DNA from: Citrus sinensis
Lineage: Eukaryota > Streptophyta > Magnoliopsida > Sapindales > Rutaceae
NCBI RefSeq assembly: GCF_022201045.2
Contig: NC_068562.1
Location: 992,001 to 1,056,000, forward strand
Length of the DNA stretch: 64,000 nt
Reading direction: 5' to 3'
The notes beneath the pieces are model-generated. The model saw nothing but the letters and a program-made list of their open reading frames with translations. It made no database searches and was not told the DNA's origin. The translations under genes were made by a program, and so were the position numbers. Positions within the stretch are counted from its first letter, which is position 1. Every line of letters starts with the position of its first letter. Positions 1 to 14,100 of the stretch are shown piece after piece.

Positions 1-888
1 ACATACAGGTCAAATGCTTGCCATACTCCAATTCAAGTAGCCAGACATTATTTGAAAACATTGCAACAAAATACTTCAATATTTAATTACTGAAGTTTCT
101 CCAGTGACAAGCTAAAACAGCCAGTTCTCAATCTTCATAATAGGCTGACCCAGAAATTCAGCAACAATTGCTAAAAGCATATAAATACAAATGAAGGATG
201 ACATTATGCATGCCATCACGCATTATAACATGCGTGATAGCACACATGTCACCATTTTATTGGGGGCAGATGGGCCCACATAACAGCCCCGCCAATGCAA
301 AGTCAAGACGAGTCATGTCTGTCGTGTACTATACATGTGCGACAGTGCGCATTTGATCAAAATCCAGTACAAACACTTATATATCAATTGATAAATTTAT
401 TCACTCAACAGTATTATGTACTAACCTAAATGCCAAAGCTATCAAAGTCTTATTCACAATGTATGCTATCAAACTCTCACGCGGGTGTTAGTCTCTCATT
501 TGATTGTAAGCTCAATTCTTCACAGAAGTTATAGCAGATTACAGAGTATCTGAAGTGGGAAGTTGAACTTATTAATTGATATTTAATTCCATTTCCCTAC
601 AGAAAATTACAAGAGAAAAGAAGAGTAACATGAACAAGTTCCAATTTAAAATGCTTCAAAGAAGCTTTTACTTGTGGCGAATTCAACGCATCATGTATTA
701 TGGGATTCCATTAGAATACTAAACATATTGCAATGAAAAAAAATCAATTGGCTCATATGTTTTATATTGTAAGAACCATTATCATTGCTTGCAGTTCTGA
801 CTCACTGATCCTTTTCCTCATTACTCCAAATTGTTCAGCCTTTAACAGTTTCATTATGTTAATCACTGATTTATTTTCCTGAAAACAG

Positions 889-953
889 ACAAGGTGTGTG
901 ACACAGTTGAAGTAGCAGGAAAGAATGTAATGTCAATATCATCCACTGTCACT
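889..953 (+). pseudogene. Inverted fragment of the ERD7-like senescence-domain exon
   Basis: The plus strand reads, after a good acceptor (ttttcctgaaaacag), AC AAG GTG TGT GAC..., giving (N)KVCDTVEVAGKNVMS then ISSTVT. This is the typical start of the ERD7-family exon that should follow LASLDGF at 2186. Even the phase fits: exon 2 of the minus-strand gene ends with one base (A) and this fragment supplies AC to complete Asn. After codon 951-953 the match is lost and the frame soon stops, so it is not a full exon. It lies in opposite orientation to the gene whose exon it resembles. Confidence 0.65.
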
Positions 954-1169
954 CTTGGACCCTCATATCTACCCCTGATTTTCAGATTAATAGTAGGAAA
1001 CGACTAGCAGTTAAAGGCCATGATCAGCATCATAGTTTCCAAAACAACCTAAGGAAGGAATGTCATTCATATCTTCGTGATTCTTTGTAATTAAACCAAA
1101 AACAATGCTAACCTTCCTGCATGATAGCCCAAATCCACCTGAGATCTAAACTATCTCTCTCTGTTCATC

Positions 1170-1515
1170 TTCATATTTATAAAAAAAAATTTACAATAGA
1201 ACTCTTGATCACAATAATATCTATCTAGCCAGTTATTGTCGTCGTTGGTCATTTTTCTTGTCATGCTCATACATGCAGAGTTTTGAATTCACGTCTGTAA
1301 CTTCTTCTATTATGTCCATTAATATATAAGTACTAAGTTCCCTTTCAGGGGAAGTAGGGGGGGAAAAAAAAAGACGACGAAGAGGCCCATGTGAGTATGA
1401 AGTGAAATTGCTAATGTATATGCCTTAATCACTAAAGCTAAAAGGGTGCGGTTTGGAACTATTGTTCTTATGATCAAGAGTTCTATTGTATAAAAATTTT
1501 TATAGAGATTTTTAT
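1170..1515. mobile_element. MITE-like element with 20-bp perfect inverted repeats
   Basis: TACAATAGAACTCTTGATCA at 1192-1211 is the exact reverse complement of 1471-1490. The similarity continues less perfectly on both sides: outward into TATAAAAA-rich ends and inward (gatcacaataa versus gatcataagaa). The roughly 340-bp span has no coding capacity and lies inside the long intron of the ERD7-like gene. This fits a non-autonomous DNA transposon. The exact ends and a target duplication could not be fixed because the outer ends are A/T-rich. Confidence 0.5.
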
Positions 1516-2185
1516 TAAAAAAAAAAAAAATCCCCCCAACAACAAAGACTACCTCAAGAAGCAGTTTTAAAATCTTTTGACACCAGGCCCATAGTCATAG
1601 AGATTCAATAAATGGGTTTGTCCCACAAGTAATGGGCTTCCTCTTCTAAAAAAGAAAAGTTCAAAATGAAACCCTTATATCTAAGGTAAAAGCCCATAAA
1701 AAATGTTGAAGGACCATCCACAAAAGCGGAAGATCTCAAAGCCTGATCTATTTGATGCATCAAAGTGTACTGACTCAAGAGACTTGTGAAAATTAAGTTA
1801 ATCACCTGGAATAAAAAATAAAAAATTCAGTTTTGTACATGTTATTCTGTAGGACAATTAGGACTGTCAAACTAATCTGATGCCCTTGTCAAATCAATTA
1901 ACCTATACAAACTTTCAGTGAAGATTATGACCCTATTTATCAAACTTCATAGATACAACCCTGAACATGGTTAGAGGCAAGACTGAGGTGTGACAAAATG
2001 GCGGCAAAGGATTAAATACATACGTGCAATATGAGTTTATGAACCCAATGCTGAAATACAAAGGGGTACACAGCTCCACATTTCATGCACATGTTGAACT
2101 ATTGAAACATTATGGAAATTGGAAGTTCTGCAATACATGCAACTTAATGAACATACAAAACCAAGTCTCAAGATTATAAACATAC

Positions 2186-3622
2186 TGAATCCATCCAGAG
2201 ATGCAAGGACGATTTCTCCAGGGAGGAGGTTGAAAAACTTCTTGCCGGCTTTCGTGTTGGCAACTGAACTCGTGAAAAACCCAGAGACTTTTACAACTCC
2301 AGAGAGAACCCCAGTTGCTACTTTCTCTGTCATTTTTGTCACTCTCTTAGCCCTGCATAAAATCACCAAACCAATATACTATAACATGTAATACAGAATT
2401 AAACAACCATCAATAAAAAGCAAAGACAGGATGAAGATCCCACTGTAGGATAGCACCACATTCTTAATTGCTTCTCTACAGTAATATACAATAACATTGC
2501 ATTCAAGCGTACCATCCACTTTTAGGATCTTCGCAAAACATCCAAACATTCCCTCATTTCCATCAATAACCAAAAAAAAAAAAAAAAAAACTAAAATCTA
2601 AAAAGACAATAACAAACACTACGACAACTCGAAACCTTCCAAATACCAACCGAAGCTGGGTTCTAACTATATTAAAATTCAACAAATAACACTGACGCTG
2701 GCATTTCTTTTTACCTTTTAATCCTCTTCAATGTCCGGGGACTAACCTCTGAGGTTTCCCCAGGAATCATCCTCTTCTTCAAAACCTTATTTCCCCACTT
2801 CAACCTATCCACCGTCACTTCCCCACACCACAAAATCCCCCTGATCAGCTGCCCTGACCCAGCAGCAATCAATTTCGCTGCAGTCCCACTATAATCCTCC
2901 ACATTAGGCGCCAACGTAGTCCAATAAGCTGCACTCTTTTCCTCCATCACTTCCCTTTTCTTCCCCGTCATCTCCAGCGGCGTCACTTCTTTCGCTATTT
3001 CCCCATCGAACTCCTTCACCTTCTCCGAAACTTTCTGCACCGAGAAACAACTATATTGTTGTAATATCCCATCTAATTCCTGCAATAATTTCTCCTGTCC
3101 TTTGGATGCGATGGTAAGCCCGTAATTTAACAAATCAGAATCAGAATTTGATCCAGGCTGAGGCGGGAAACTGAGAGAGAAGAAATAATGAGAATCATCA
3201 AGCTTAACGGCGGCTATGTCTTTAGTTAACGGCCACTGGACCTCGTCACCAACGGAAGCGAGAACTGCAACTACATTTCCATCTTGAATTAGGCGAATGA
3301 TTTTGAAATCGCTACACGCGAGCTCCACGCTGTAGGATTGATCAATGAGGTGAAGGATTGCACCGGGGACTTTAATTAGAGTTTCCTCGTCAGCTTGCGG
3401 TGGCGCCGAGGGTTCGGTGTTACCAGTTGCTGCGGTTTCCGGGAACAAGTTTTCTGTTAAATCACGCATGTCAAGCGACGGGTAGAGATTGGACGGGGGT
3501 GACTGTGATGATGATGGTGGTGATTGGGATTTATAATTTATCGGAGCTTCGGGGTTCGAATCAATTACTTGAGGGTAGAGGGATGTGTGATTAGGGTTAG
3601 GGATTGGTTGTTGATACGACAT
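2186..3622 (-). CDS. ERD7-like senescence/dehydration-associated protein, 5' two exons (partial)
   Basis: Plant-specific family with a C-terminal senescence (spartin-like) domain, linked in the literature to drought, cold and senescence and to lipid-droplet or membrane association. Start is the ATG at 3622 (MSYQQPIPNPN). Exon 1 (3622-2715) encodes a Pro/Ser-rich N-terminus (about residues 1-75) and then the conserved region with AAYWTTLAPNVEDYSG and SGQLIRGILWCGEVTVDRL. It joins exon 2 (2352-2186) in frame (IKR/AKRVTKMTEKVATG), which ends at LPGEIVLASLDGF with a GTATGT donor. The family continues with a further exon starting N-K-V-C-D; none is found on the minus strand down to position 1, so either the intron exceeds 2.1 kb and the rest lies outside the window, or the gene is broken. 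An inverted copy of that exon start lies at 889-953. Family call is firm; gene integrity is not. Confidence 0.88.
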
Positions 3623-3624
3623 CG

Positions 3625-5197
3625 TTTCGCTTTCTGAATTTGGACTGGCTATGATGTGAATGAGAGAGCAAACAGGTTTCCGTCGATGGTTGTTGACGAA
3701 GGCGACAATGGTGGAGTGAGGGACGCGTGGCGGGATCCGGAGAGGTCGCGTTTTCGAAAGACGTGACGTTTCGAACTGTCTTGGGAAAATTCCCGCGCTT
3801 GTACCGTTAACAATTATTTAATTTTAAGGGTGGGCTTTTTCCACCAACGACTTTTGTAAATTTACCCTACTCTTCAAATACAATTACAATAAATTTACAA
3901 TATTTTAAAAAATATAAATTAATACAAATTTTATACAGTTAATCAATTACATCTTTTTATTAATTTTTTCTTAAATTTTTTATTATATTTGATCATAAAT
4001 TTTAATAAAAAATTTATTTTACTATTTTATTATTATAATAAAAAACAACTAAATTATCTCAATAAACATAAGTTTTTTTTTTGAGAATCTCAATAAACAT
4101 AAGTTATTGTATCTAATAATTTAGATATTTAATTTTGTGATTCATAATTTAATATCTTCGAATGAAATCTAATTACCTTACATGTAAATTATATAAATTT
4201 GACGGCTCAATAAATTACATGAATATTATACTATAAAGACCCAATATTAATTTAAGTTAAAGTTTAATAATCATACTCATAAAGTAGTATTAGACACAGT
4301 GAATTTGATAAAAATTTAGAAGAATATTGAAGTTAAAGCAAATTTTTGGTAGTTTTGCCTTATAAGAGTAAAATAATCAATTTAAACTTATGACAAAGCA
4401 ATATTTCTAATCAAATATAATTAAAAAAATTAAAGTTACAAAAAAGTAAATTAAGATAAATTTAATTAGTTAATTCTCTAAAATTCTTCTTTATTTAAAA
4501 TTTTGAAAAAATAGCGTGCACTTTTTGTAATTATTTTCTAAAAATAAAATGACTTAGTAATCCATTGGTAGAAACTATGCACTCAAGGTTTAATTGCACC
4601 TTGACAACCAAACAACATTAAACTTTTTTTTTTAATAAAAACACAACTTATAAAATTTTTATTAACAAAAATTTTACTTAAATGAACTCCATTTAAAAAG
4701 CGATACTAAACGGAGAAAATAGAATAACTTAGTTAAGTAAATAAATGACTATAGTTTCGTTAAGTTTTTCGTTAATTTAAATTAAATTAGATAAAAAAAA
4801 ATCAAATTACTAATTACGTTTTAAGTATACAAATTACGTACTGTCGTTGTTAATAGTCAATGCTGTAGAACAATAGGTCACTAGAAAGACTACCCCGTTT
4901 GTGGTTACGTCATGCTGAAAGAGACAAGTTTACCATATTCTTCTATCCAATTAATTTAACCATCCCATTGAATTAAATTAATTTTCATATTAAATAGATT
5001 GAATCATCTGATAATAATTGTCTTCAAACCAACAACTATTCCAATATTTTAATGCATAAGATATTCCAAATCGAAGCTCTGAATAAACATACAGAAGCTG
5101 ATGAGTCATGAATGGGAAAAACTTCCCCACTTGAAAGATATTACAATTATTATCAATTTTTTTTTAAAAGATAAGTTTAATTACACAGAAAACCTCA
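3625..5197. other. AT-rich intergenic region between ERD7-like and alpha-mannosidase genes
   Basis: About 1.6 kb holding the ERD7-like promoter on its left (minus-strand gene starting at 3622) and the sequence downstream of the mannosidase stop on its right. It is very AT-rich with many homopolymer runs. A 17-bp direct repeat (ctcaataaacataagtt) occurs at 4058-4074 and 4089-4105. No coding region or RNA gene is supported. Confidence 0.6.
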
Positions 5198-8100
5198 TCA
5201 AAATTTCAACAAGAAAGTGCGAATCTCCATAGGACCAAGCTCAACAACAAGAGTTGAGGCATCAAGAGGGCCACCTCTAACAGGGGAATGTGTTTTGCCA
5301 CTTTCTCCTTCAACTTTCCACGTCATTTTCTTCATCTCCAATTTTTCCTGGTTTGCTGATAAGCTCATTTCCTTCAGCTGCTTTATCTGAAAGTTCAAAT
5401 ACCAATTGACCCAGAAAGCCATTTAGCGCCATCATCATTATTATTATTTTTGGGGCACTAATGAAATTAAGAGCTTCTTGGAAAGAAAGATCGGTTTTGC
5501 CGACATTAAACACAAAACATACTTTGACTGAAGCAATACTAGTAGTAGTAAGAAGTGATACATACTGATTTGCCCTTGAACATTTTCTTCAGTTCGACTT
5601 TGGCTAGAGTTGAGTACTCGGCATCTTCACCCTCCTAATCACATAAAATCATGAGAGAAGTGGAATTAAGCTGTGCTCATAGTGTGTAACTTACCCGTGG
5701 AACAAAAAGTACATAATCAACTTAATTACAATGCGAATCTTTATTTGTACGACTTCATAGTTTCACACTTTTATATATATTCATCGCCTGGTGCATTTGT
5801 CTATATCGCTCTACTGAGTTTTAGTTGTAATACATCTAATAAAAGTCTCATTTGGTGAATTTTAGTGGGAACATGAAGAGGAGCACCAGGTGTATTTTCT
5901 TTACCTCGTACAGATGTGCCAGTCGCAGAAGAACACTTCCATCATCCAACTCCTGCAAGAAGTAATTAGATTGAGATACAGATAAATTTTATCAATTCAT
6001 TGAGATACAGATAAATTTTATCAATTCATTCTACAGTGAGTAAAGATGCTGTTACCTCAAGAGTAATTAAAGCAACATTGAGAGGCAGGCTGTAGTCTGA
6101 TTCCATGGCAGTTGATTTTGTCAGATGAGATTCTGTCCAAGTCTCTAACTTCTGAATAATTAAATTCTTGAGTCAGTTTAAGATCTGTAACAAGTTCATA
6201 ACAAAGTGGCTACAATCTAGTCATACTTCTTGTGTGAAAGCCAAGAGAAGCGGTGAATAAACTTCTTGGCCAGTTGTTCGCCGCCAGCGTGCTCCAGCCC
6301 CTAGTTGATTGACGCTCAAATAATAATTTCCTCTAACCTGACACAAGAATAAAAATAACTTCCAGATGAGGAAAGAATCCAAAACTGAGAAGAATATTGA
6401 TGCTGATCGTTGAATTGTATCTTGCCCCTAACCTAAGTCCAACACTAATTACACAGCAGAAAAAAGAATTTTATTTGCTGTAACTGACCAGGAATTTAAC
6501 AACTTATATAGTATGCATTTCTTCTAATGGCTAGGATGCATAAAATTCTTCAAGTATAAGGTGCAGTTGTTATATGATATTATACCGTTAGTCCTTCACA
6601 ATTATCTTGAACACAAACACTTTCATCAAGGGCTTCTCCAACTCCCCTGCCATCATCAGCAAGCATACGCCTTGTTCATAGACAATGAAAAGTCAGTTTT
6701 ACATGTACATATGTACCACAATATGTAGAAATGATCTCAATACAGAAATATAAAATAACAAGGAAATTGAACCTATGAAGCATTATCTCTACTTGTCCAT
6801 CTTTAATGCTGGCTCCTCCAGTGGCACGATCAACTAAGACTGAGAATTCAGATTTCTTATCCGTAATGAAAATTCCAAGATTAAGCTGGAAAATCGTATG
6901 GAACAATATTAGTGTTCCCCAAAATAGAATTTTTTTTGAAGTTTCTCAATTCATTATCAGAAAAACTACTGAGTATTTTTATCAAGTTGGAAAAGAATCA
7001 CTGTTCTAATGCGACTATAATTTGGCCCTTTGCATACCTCCAGGGATTGCTGACTTCCAAAGAGAATGTTCAGCTTGATAATTTATAGTGAAATACTCGG
7101 AAAGCAATGAGGGATCTAGTTGGTTCAACCGGTAAAAACCTCTTTGGGTGGTACAAGATGTTTAGTATTAGAACCCCATTCACATGGGAGGGGAGGAGGT
7201 TTGTCTTCATTCATGCAATACTATAAATATAAGCTGGTACAGCAATTTTATACAGCAATACATTCAATTGAACAGTGCATGACCATTTCTTTTAGAGCAT
7301 ATATTAGTACAATAAATAATCCATACCAATTGAACTTCTGTGTTCCTTGATGCAATTATAATTTTCCATGAACCTATTTTAATAAGATAGATGCAGAACA
7401 AAATACTCGTCGTATGATGAGTGTCTGGAAAATTAGATTTAAAGGCTGGGCCAAATATTCCTGCTATTGTCAAGTCCAAGGACCTAGAGAGGTCAGGCTT
7501 TGCAGTATCAGGCAGATGTGGCCAAAGGTAATAAGCTGGCCTAGTGCATCCATAGCACACTCTTATGCTAAACTCACATGCACAAATATTTAGATCATAC
7601 ATATATTTATACTTAATGTTGTTCAGATTAGTAAAAAGAATATTACTGGATAGTAGTTCCCTGCTACTGGTTCATTAACTTGGAGGGACCAGTCAGCTCT
7701 GTAGTCTCGGACCTGCAAAGAGCCATGATAGATATTCAAGTTAATAGTTGAGCAACAGTAGAATATATGAGCAATAATTTAACTTTTTAGGAAGAATGAA
7801 ACTCAAGGTAAGCAGAGATAATGAATTTAGTTATCAAAACAAGAGAACAAAGATAGACTTTCATCAAAAACTGCTAGTAGAATGGTAACATATAAAGACA
7901 TTATATGTCTTGGTTAATAAAGTCAGCTGCCAATCTGCTATAAGAAAAGCAACAAATCTTTTCCAGACAGCTGAATCTCACAACAAACTCCATGCAATTG
8001 CTGCTATAAAATCTAATAATAATCCAATATGGACATGATGAGAAACAATTGTTTATTTTGCTAATATTCGAAATTTCAAATGCTTCTTTGAAAAGAGAGA

Positions 8101-11100
8101 GGGATTAACGAGTCAAGGAATGGAGTAATTGACATCAAGAGGAAATGAGAAATTGAGGTTACCCGCTTTAGGAAGTCCCTTCCGTTCGAATCAGTATAAA
8201 AGACCTTTTCTGTGACCATGTTGGCTGTCATCCGTGATATTACCTCTTTCCCAACACTATCTTCTGTTGGAATTGGCCCAATCTTCAAAATGAAATATTT
8301 TCAGAACTAATAATATTTGAGTCTAGAACGATCACACTTAATTACTATCAAAACTGAGTAGAAATTTAACCATAATGAGGAAGAAAGGTACGTGATAAAC
8401 AGTTGAACTATGTGATAAAAAAGTCAGATAATGGAAGAAAGGTGTCAAAAGCTAGGTAATGTGACTCACTGTGTACTCTACTTCAGCATGCTCTTTGTCG
8501 ATGTAAAGTCTTGTGACCTAACAAACAACAAAGTCAACAAATAATCAACTTGTGGGAGGCAAAAGAAATCAACCATAAGCATAGATAATGAATCTGAATA
8601 CGAAAAAAAAATGTTAAAATTAATTTCAAATAGGTCTTTCGCATGGAAATCATTAAATTACAATCAGTTGTTAAGTCCCCAAGCTTTTTTTTTTTTTGAA
8701 TCATGGCATCCTTTACAGCTATATTTCAAATTTATGCATCTTCAAAATATGAAGAAAAAGCAGCGGTTATGATAATACGCCACCGAAACTATTATAAAGT
8801 TTCTATTTTCAATATCTTGCAAATTATATAATTAACCCTCTAGATGAAAACACATATCCTGTATTGTTGCACAACACTGATGTTGATATTCCCTGGTGTG
8901 TATGTGTAGGGACTTGTACATATACACTTAATGTATATAGACAGAAGGGGGTATTGAACGGGAAGATTGATGACCTGGTAGATCCATGAATTAAATTGTT
9001 GGTGCACTTCATCAACCATTGGCCCACGAATAATTTTAATGGGCACCTGCAAATTAAATTAACATATTTTAATAGATATAAAGGAAGATCAAAGTAATTA
9101 CCAAATGTTTGCACAACTAATAGACAGTGGAAGAGATTAGAAGGTGCGAGGAAAAAAAGAAAATATATTGGAAATTGCACAGGCAAAATTCCATAAATTT
9201 GGATGAGGCTTTGTGGTGTTGATGGAAGTAGCTTATTAATTTTTCACTTTTATGTGTTCTTCCACATTTACATTTCTGTGTAGTGAGAATGGCAAGATAG
9301 GAAGCAAACCAAATAATGTTCTTACTGATCTTGAAACAACATTTGGTTGTGCCCCATTAGGCCGGAAAATGTAGGCACCTGAAGACTGCAAGAGAGGGTA
9401 CAATTGGAATGTCAACTGGCACCACAACAGAATTTGGATATTCTAATCCAGGGTACCGCGAGAACTTACCTGAGTATCTACCATTGAACCATACCAGAGA
9501 AAGCTCTGTTGTATCGGTACATCAACCTGGTAAAATGTTATCACCTCTTTACACATGCATCTATTAATATATGCACTGGAAAATGGGTATATAGACTGTG
9601 ACACTATGTGTAAGTGGATGATATCAACAATTCGTAGTTTGGTCCACCAAGATACAACTTACCCCAGTTCTTGAATTATACATCCGTTTGAGCTGTCCTG
9701 TGGTTCGAGAAAAGGACATCTTCAGATTTCCAGGTCCAACTTCAACAGTCTTATCCTGTGGACTGTCTGCCGCTAAGAAAAATCCCTTTCTTCTTTTCAC
9801 TGCATCATTGTGCAGCATAAACAGAAGACAAGACAATAGAATGAACTACAAAAATGACTTATAGAATCTCCTTAGTAAAGATTATGTGCAAGTTAAATGA
9901 TGTTCAACATCTGTACGCTCCTAAGGCAGAGCAAGGGCAAAGGAGTAGACAAGTACCTTTCCCAGCTGCTCGGGAAATGAAGTAAGTGTTCCAACCTAGT
10001 GGTGGCACAGTTACTTGAAAGAGAAGCCAATATCTGGGTACTCGCTTTGATGACTGTCCCAAGTAGGCCTCTGTGTAGAATTTTCTTAAGTTGCTTGTAA
10101 CATTATCCAAATTTACATATTGCACATTGATAGCATTGCCCAAGGGATCTTTGACAATAAGATTAGCATCATTAACCTGGTAGGTATTGTATTTGAAAAT
10201 CACAATTAGGGAAAATATTGTACTTTTTATTAGCATGTTAATAGGAAAGAAGAAGGTCAAGACAGAGCTCATGGTACTAAAATCTGATAAGGTGTACTAA
10301 TAATAGGCATTTGATCAGGTCCTCACTAACATAATTAATAGAATCACACTTGTTCCCAAATCCACAAAAAAGGAGCAAATATGTACTCACTGGTATTCTA
10401 ATAATGTCAGTTCGGTTCCATCCAAGAGGATTATATGCCACTACAACCTGAAAGTAACCATTTGATGGAAGATGAAAAATGCTTGTACGAACAATAGGGA
10501 AAAAAAAAAGGATAATATGAAAAGTTACCAAATTCTTCCCTTCTGGAATGCCTTTCTCTGTAGGAGGGCAGTAGCTGATATTTAGTAATGGACACTGTTC
10601 AATAAAAGTATAAAACAAAGGAAGAAAAAAGAGGAGAGTGAATAGCGGCAATTAGGCAAGGAATAAATGATCTTCTGAAAATACTATGAATCACGTAATT
10701 TTTAGGCTGCATAGCAACCTCACAGCATTTATATGATGTCTTAGGAAAGTTATAACACAACACATGATGAATGCATATAAATACCATCCGAGAAAAATAC
10801 GAAATTATGAAGTTGAAAAAATCAATATCTATAGCTTCTCAAAAATTTGATTTTGGAATTTATCTCTTTATATTGAAATAAATTAAAATCTTACCTGACT
10901 AAATGTGGATGCTGGCTTTGTACATTGATGTCCTGACTTCCTGCTAGCAAGGCATGATAGAGAAGAACTAACAACTTCAGCCTGTAAAAAGTGGTAGCAC
11001 TAAAAGGTTAATAACAAATTCAGCATACATGAGGAATCGTGGTGAAAGAGACAAAGCTTAAAGCTAAAAGGTCAAATTCAGAGGGAAGTCAATCAACCCA

Positions 11101-14100
11101 CCTCAGAGGCTCCAATAGCTAGGCGTTTAGCATAGTCGTTTGTTGTATGTTGTTTGGCAGTACCAGTGACAGCATCATGGTGCTGAGCAATTCCCAAAGC
11201 ATCGCCCAAAGCAGAAGTGGTGGGACCGGGTGATTTCTTCCCCGCCAGGAATTCTAGCTGTCTTGATGCCTATTTAATCAGGAAAATCCAAAAAAATGAT
11301 GAAAAAAAACTTCAGCTACGAAGAGTCTGTTTTATTATAAACATGAAAAGACCACATAATAACCTAGCTTAAAAGAACAGGAGGAGAAGAGTTCCCCCAA
11401 TCTCGTGCCAAAAAACGTACCAAGTAAAATCCACTCAGCACCCGAACATATCCCTTCAATGCGGGCCGACTAGTAAAGAAGCCTGTCCAATAAGCATTTC
11501 GTCGATCTGCATAGCTGCCAGCAATTATACATAGTAGAATCATATGCTTAAAATAGATTGTTTTGAGGGATAAAAATGCTTTTATCAACAAAAGGAAAGG
11601 GAATAAATGATGGCACTAGTTATGCTCACGGGAAGTAGTCATCAGTTTTCAGAGGCCATGGTCCATTTGCTGCATTTTTTGCTTCAGTGTAGAGAGATGG
11701 TGTAGAATATAATGCATTCACTCGACCACCCTGAGAATTACATAATCTATACTAAGCAATATATATAGTTCGACTGAAAATGGATGGTGGAAATTAAAAC
11801 TCAAACTACAGACAGATTGATAGAGAAGAGTCTCAGGGGAGTTATCATCAGGGCTGGTGTTTGACGACAACATTGTCAAGGATAATCTATGAAAATATGC
11901 ATAATCTCACGTATAACAGAAAATTGATAAAATCACACTTCTCATGAACTCTACCTTGTTAACATAGTGAATCAGTTTGTCCATCTGCTTGAACCAAGAC
12001 TCTGCATATTGGTACTGGAAATCATCGCCCATTGTCCACATAATATGGTTATCCCTGGTGACATTTGCCTACAGATTATGACATGACTACTTCCTGTCAT
12101 AGCATGCTTAAATATCTGTGTTCAAACAATAAGAGCAACAGATGAAGAAATTTTACTTGGGTTAAAGCAGCGTCAATAAAGTCATTAACCCACTGTTCAA
12201 CATTGTAGCCATCTAGAAGTGGATTGTCCTGCAGTCATAATGAAACAGAAGAGCTACGATGAAAAGAAAAAATATAAATAAACTCAACCAACCTTTTAGA
12301 AGAGTAAACCTAGCAGAAAATAAGAACCTGAACGGGGTCAAAATCATCAGTTAATTCAAAATGGAAACCACTTGGAGGACTATAATGCACGGGAAAGGCA
12401 TTGGTAAAAATCTGCAAAAGAACACAGACAGCTTAAAGTGATCATGAGAAAACTCAAAAAGAAAACAAGATGGAAACTGGTAATGGAGGTCACAGTTTCC
12501 AACCTGAGATGAAGAACCAAAAGTCTTGGACCCACGCCATATAACTTCAAGTGATTTGTCTTCCTTGCGCTTTGCTCTGTCCTGATAATCAATTCTGGCA
12601 AAATGTACAGAATCGAAACCAAGCTGCCAGTAAAAGCTTTTTATCAATTAAAACATATCCCCTTCGGCATAATTCATAAATGATAAATGGAAACTGAGAC
12701 TCTCAAATGAAAACCTTATGCATACAATTATGTCATGACATTTGGTTAAACAGAACACGTCACTTGTTACAAAGAGTGGAAAATATTTGGTTGCAAAAGG
12801 GTACCAAAATCAGTTCACTTTATTGCCTTACTGAAGCATGCTTATGATTATATCATTTTTTTTTTTAAAAAAAAAGGTACTGACCAACAGGGTGTGCAAA
12901 TCTTACAAATAAAATTATTTACCTCAACACCAAGTAGATAAGCTTGCACAGCTGAGTGTCCAAATGGATCAATTTGCCATCCAGCTTTAGGAGTTTTGTT
13001 AAAGTGCTGCTTAATATAACGATGACCAAGAGTTGTTTGGTCTATCATGTCTACGTAATGGGTTGTGGCTTCATCATGCATACACCAACCTCCATTTCTG
13101 CAGATAGACACAAAGGGATTTGTCATACATTCCAAAAAGAAATTAAAAAATTGTGGCTGTTGATAACTGCATACACGAATTCCAATTGGCTGGCGTCAAC
13201 AAGTTTTCTCACTTGTTCTTGTATTTCTGGACTTTGCCCAACCCACCATCGATGGAAAAATGCCTGTCGTTTGTATCAAACTTTATCATATGAGAAAAAG
13301 AAAGATACAATTATTGAAGAGCAGTAAGGAATAGGAAATGGAGGCAAAATACATGCACACTCACACATTGAAAATTGCATTGCAATTGGCTAATCTATTT
13401 GGAAATGTAACAACCAACTAGTCTTACCATTTATCCATCCCTTTTAATGAAACAAAACGTATAAATTATGAAAGGTAAAGATTACCGGCAAAGTGTTAAT
13501 TAACTGATATATGTAAAAACTCATCATGGTTCAAAGAAGATTCACTTGTAAACATTTGAAACCTACTTTAGGTTCAACTTTTCAATAAAGTTGCAGACAA
13601 TTAACCCATCCACACGTGGCAATTAAGAAAAAAGAATATATGCAATACAACAATCGTTTGTATACCAATAATCCCACGTTCACCGCCGCAGAACAAGGAA
13701 TCAAGGGAATTTAATTAATTACCATTTCAGCAAACACAAATTTTCTATTTGGATCCCGACGCAGAGCTTCCACAACTGAGTCCAACACATTCTCCACACA
13801 AGCACTCTACACCAAAAACGATAACAGCAGAGATAAAACAAAGGAAATTCACGAGATAACAAAAATCAAACTGATCAACAACAACATATACAGTTAATAC
13901 CTGAATGCTATTATTTGATCCAACATAGTATTGATCAACTGTCTTCAGCCATCCAACGTCATCATGTGAATGTGCAACCAAATGAACATTCAATTTGCCC
14001 GCCACAACTCCGGCTCCAGTATTGTACTTCACATAATCACTACCATTAACAACTGCCGAGCACAAACACAGCACACAGAGCAATACAGAAGCCAAACTCT

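Noticed and set aside
1605-1805. 66-codon minus-strand frame in the ERD7-like intron
   Set aside because: No ERD7 similarity, no splice-compatible continuation and no recognised motif.
3591-3602. TTAGGGTTAGGG, telomere-like repeat
   Set aside because: It lies inside the coding start of the ERD7-like gene (PNPN on the minus strand), is only two units long and is best explained by codons.
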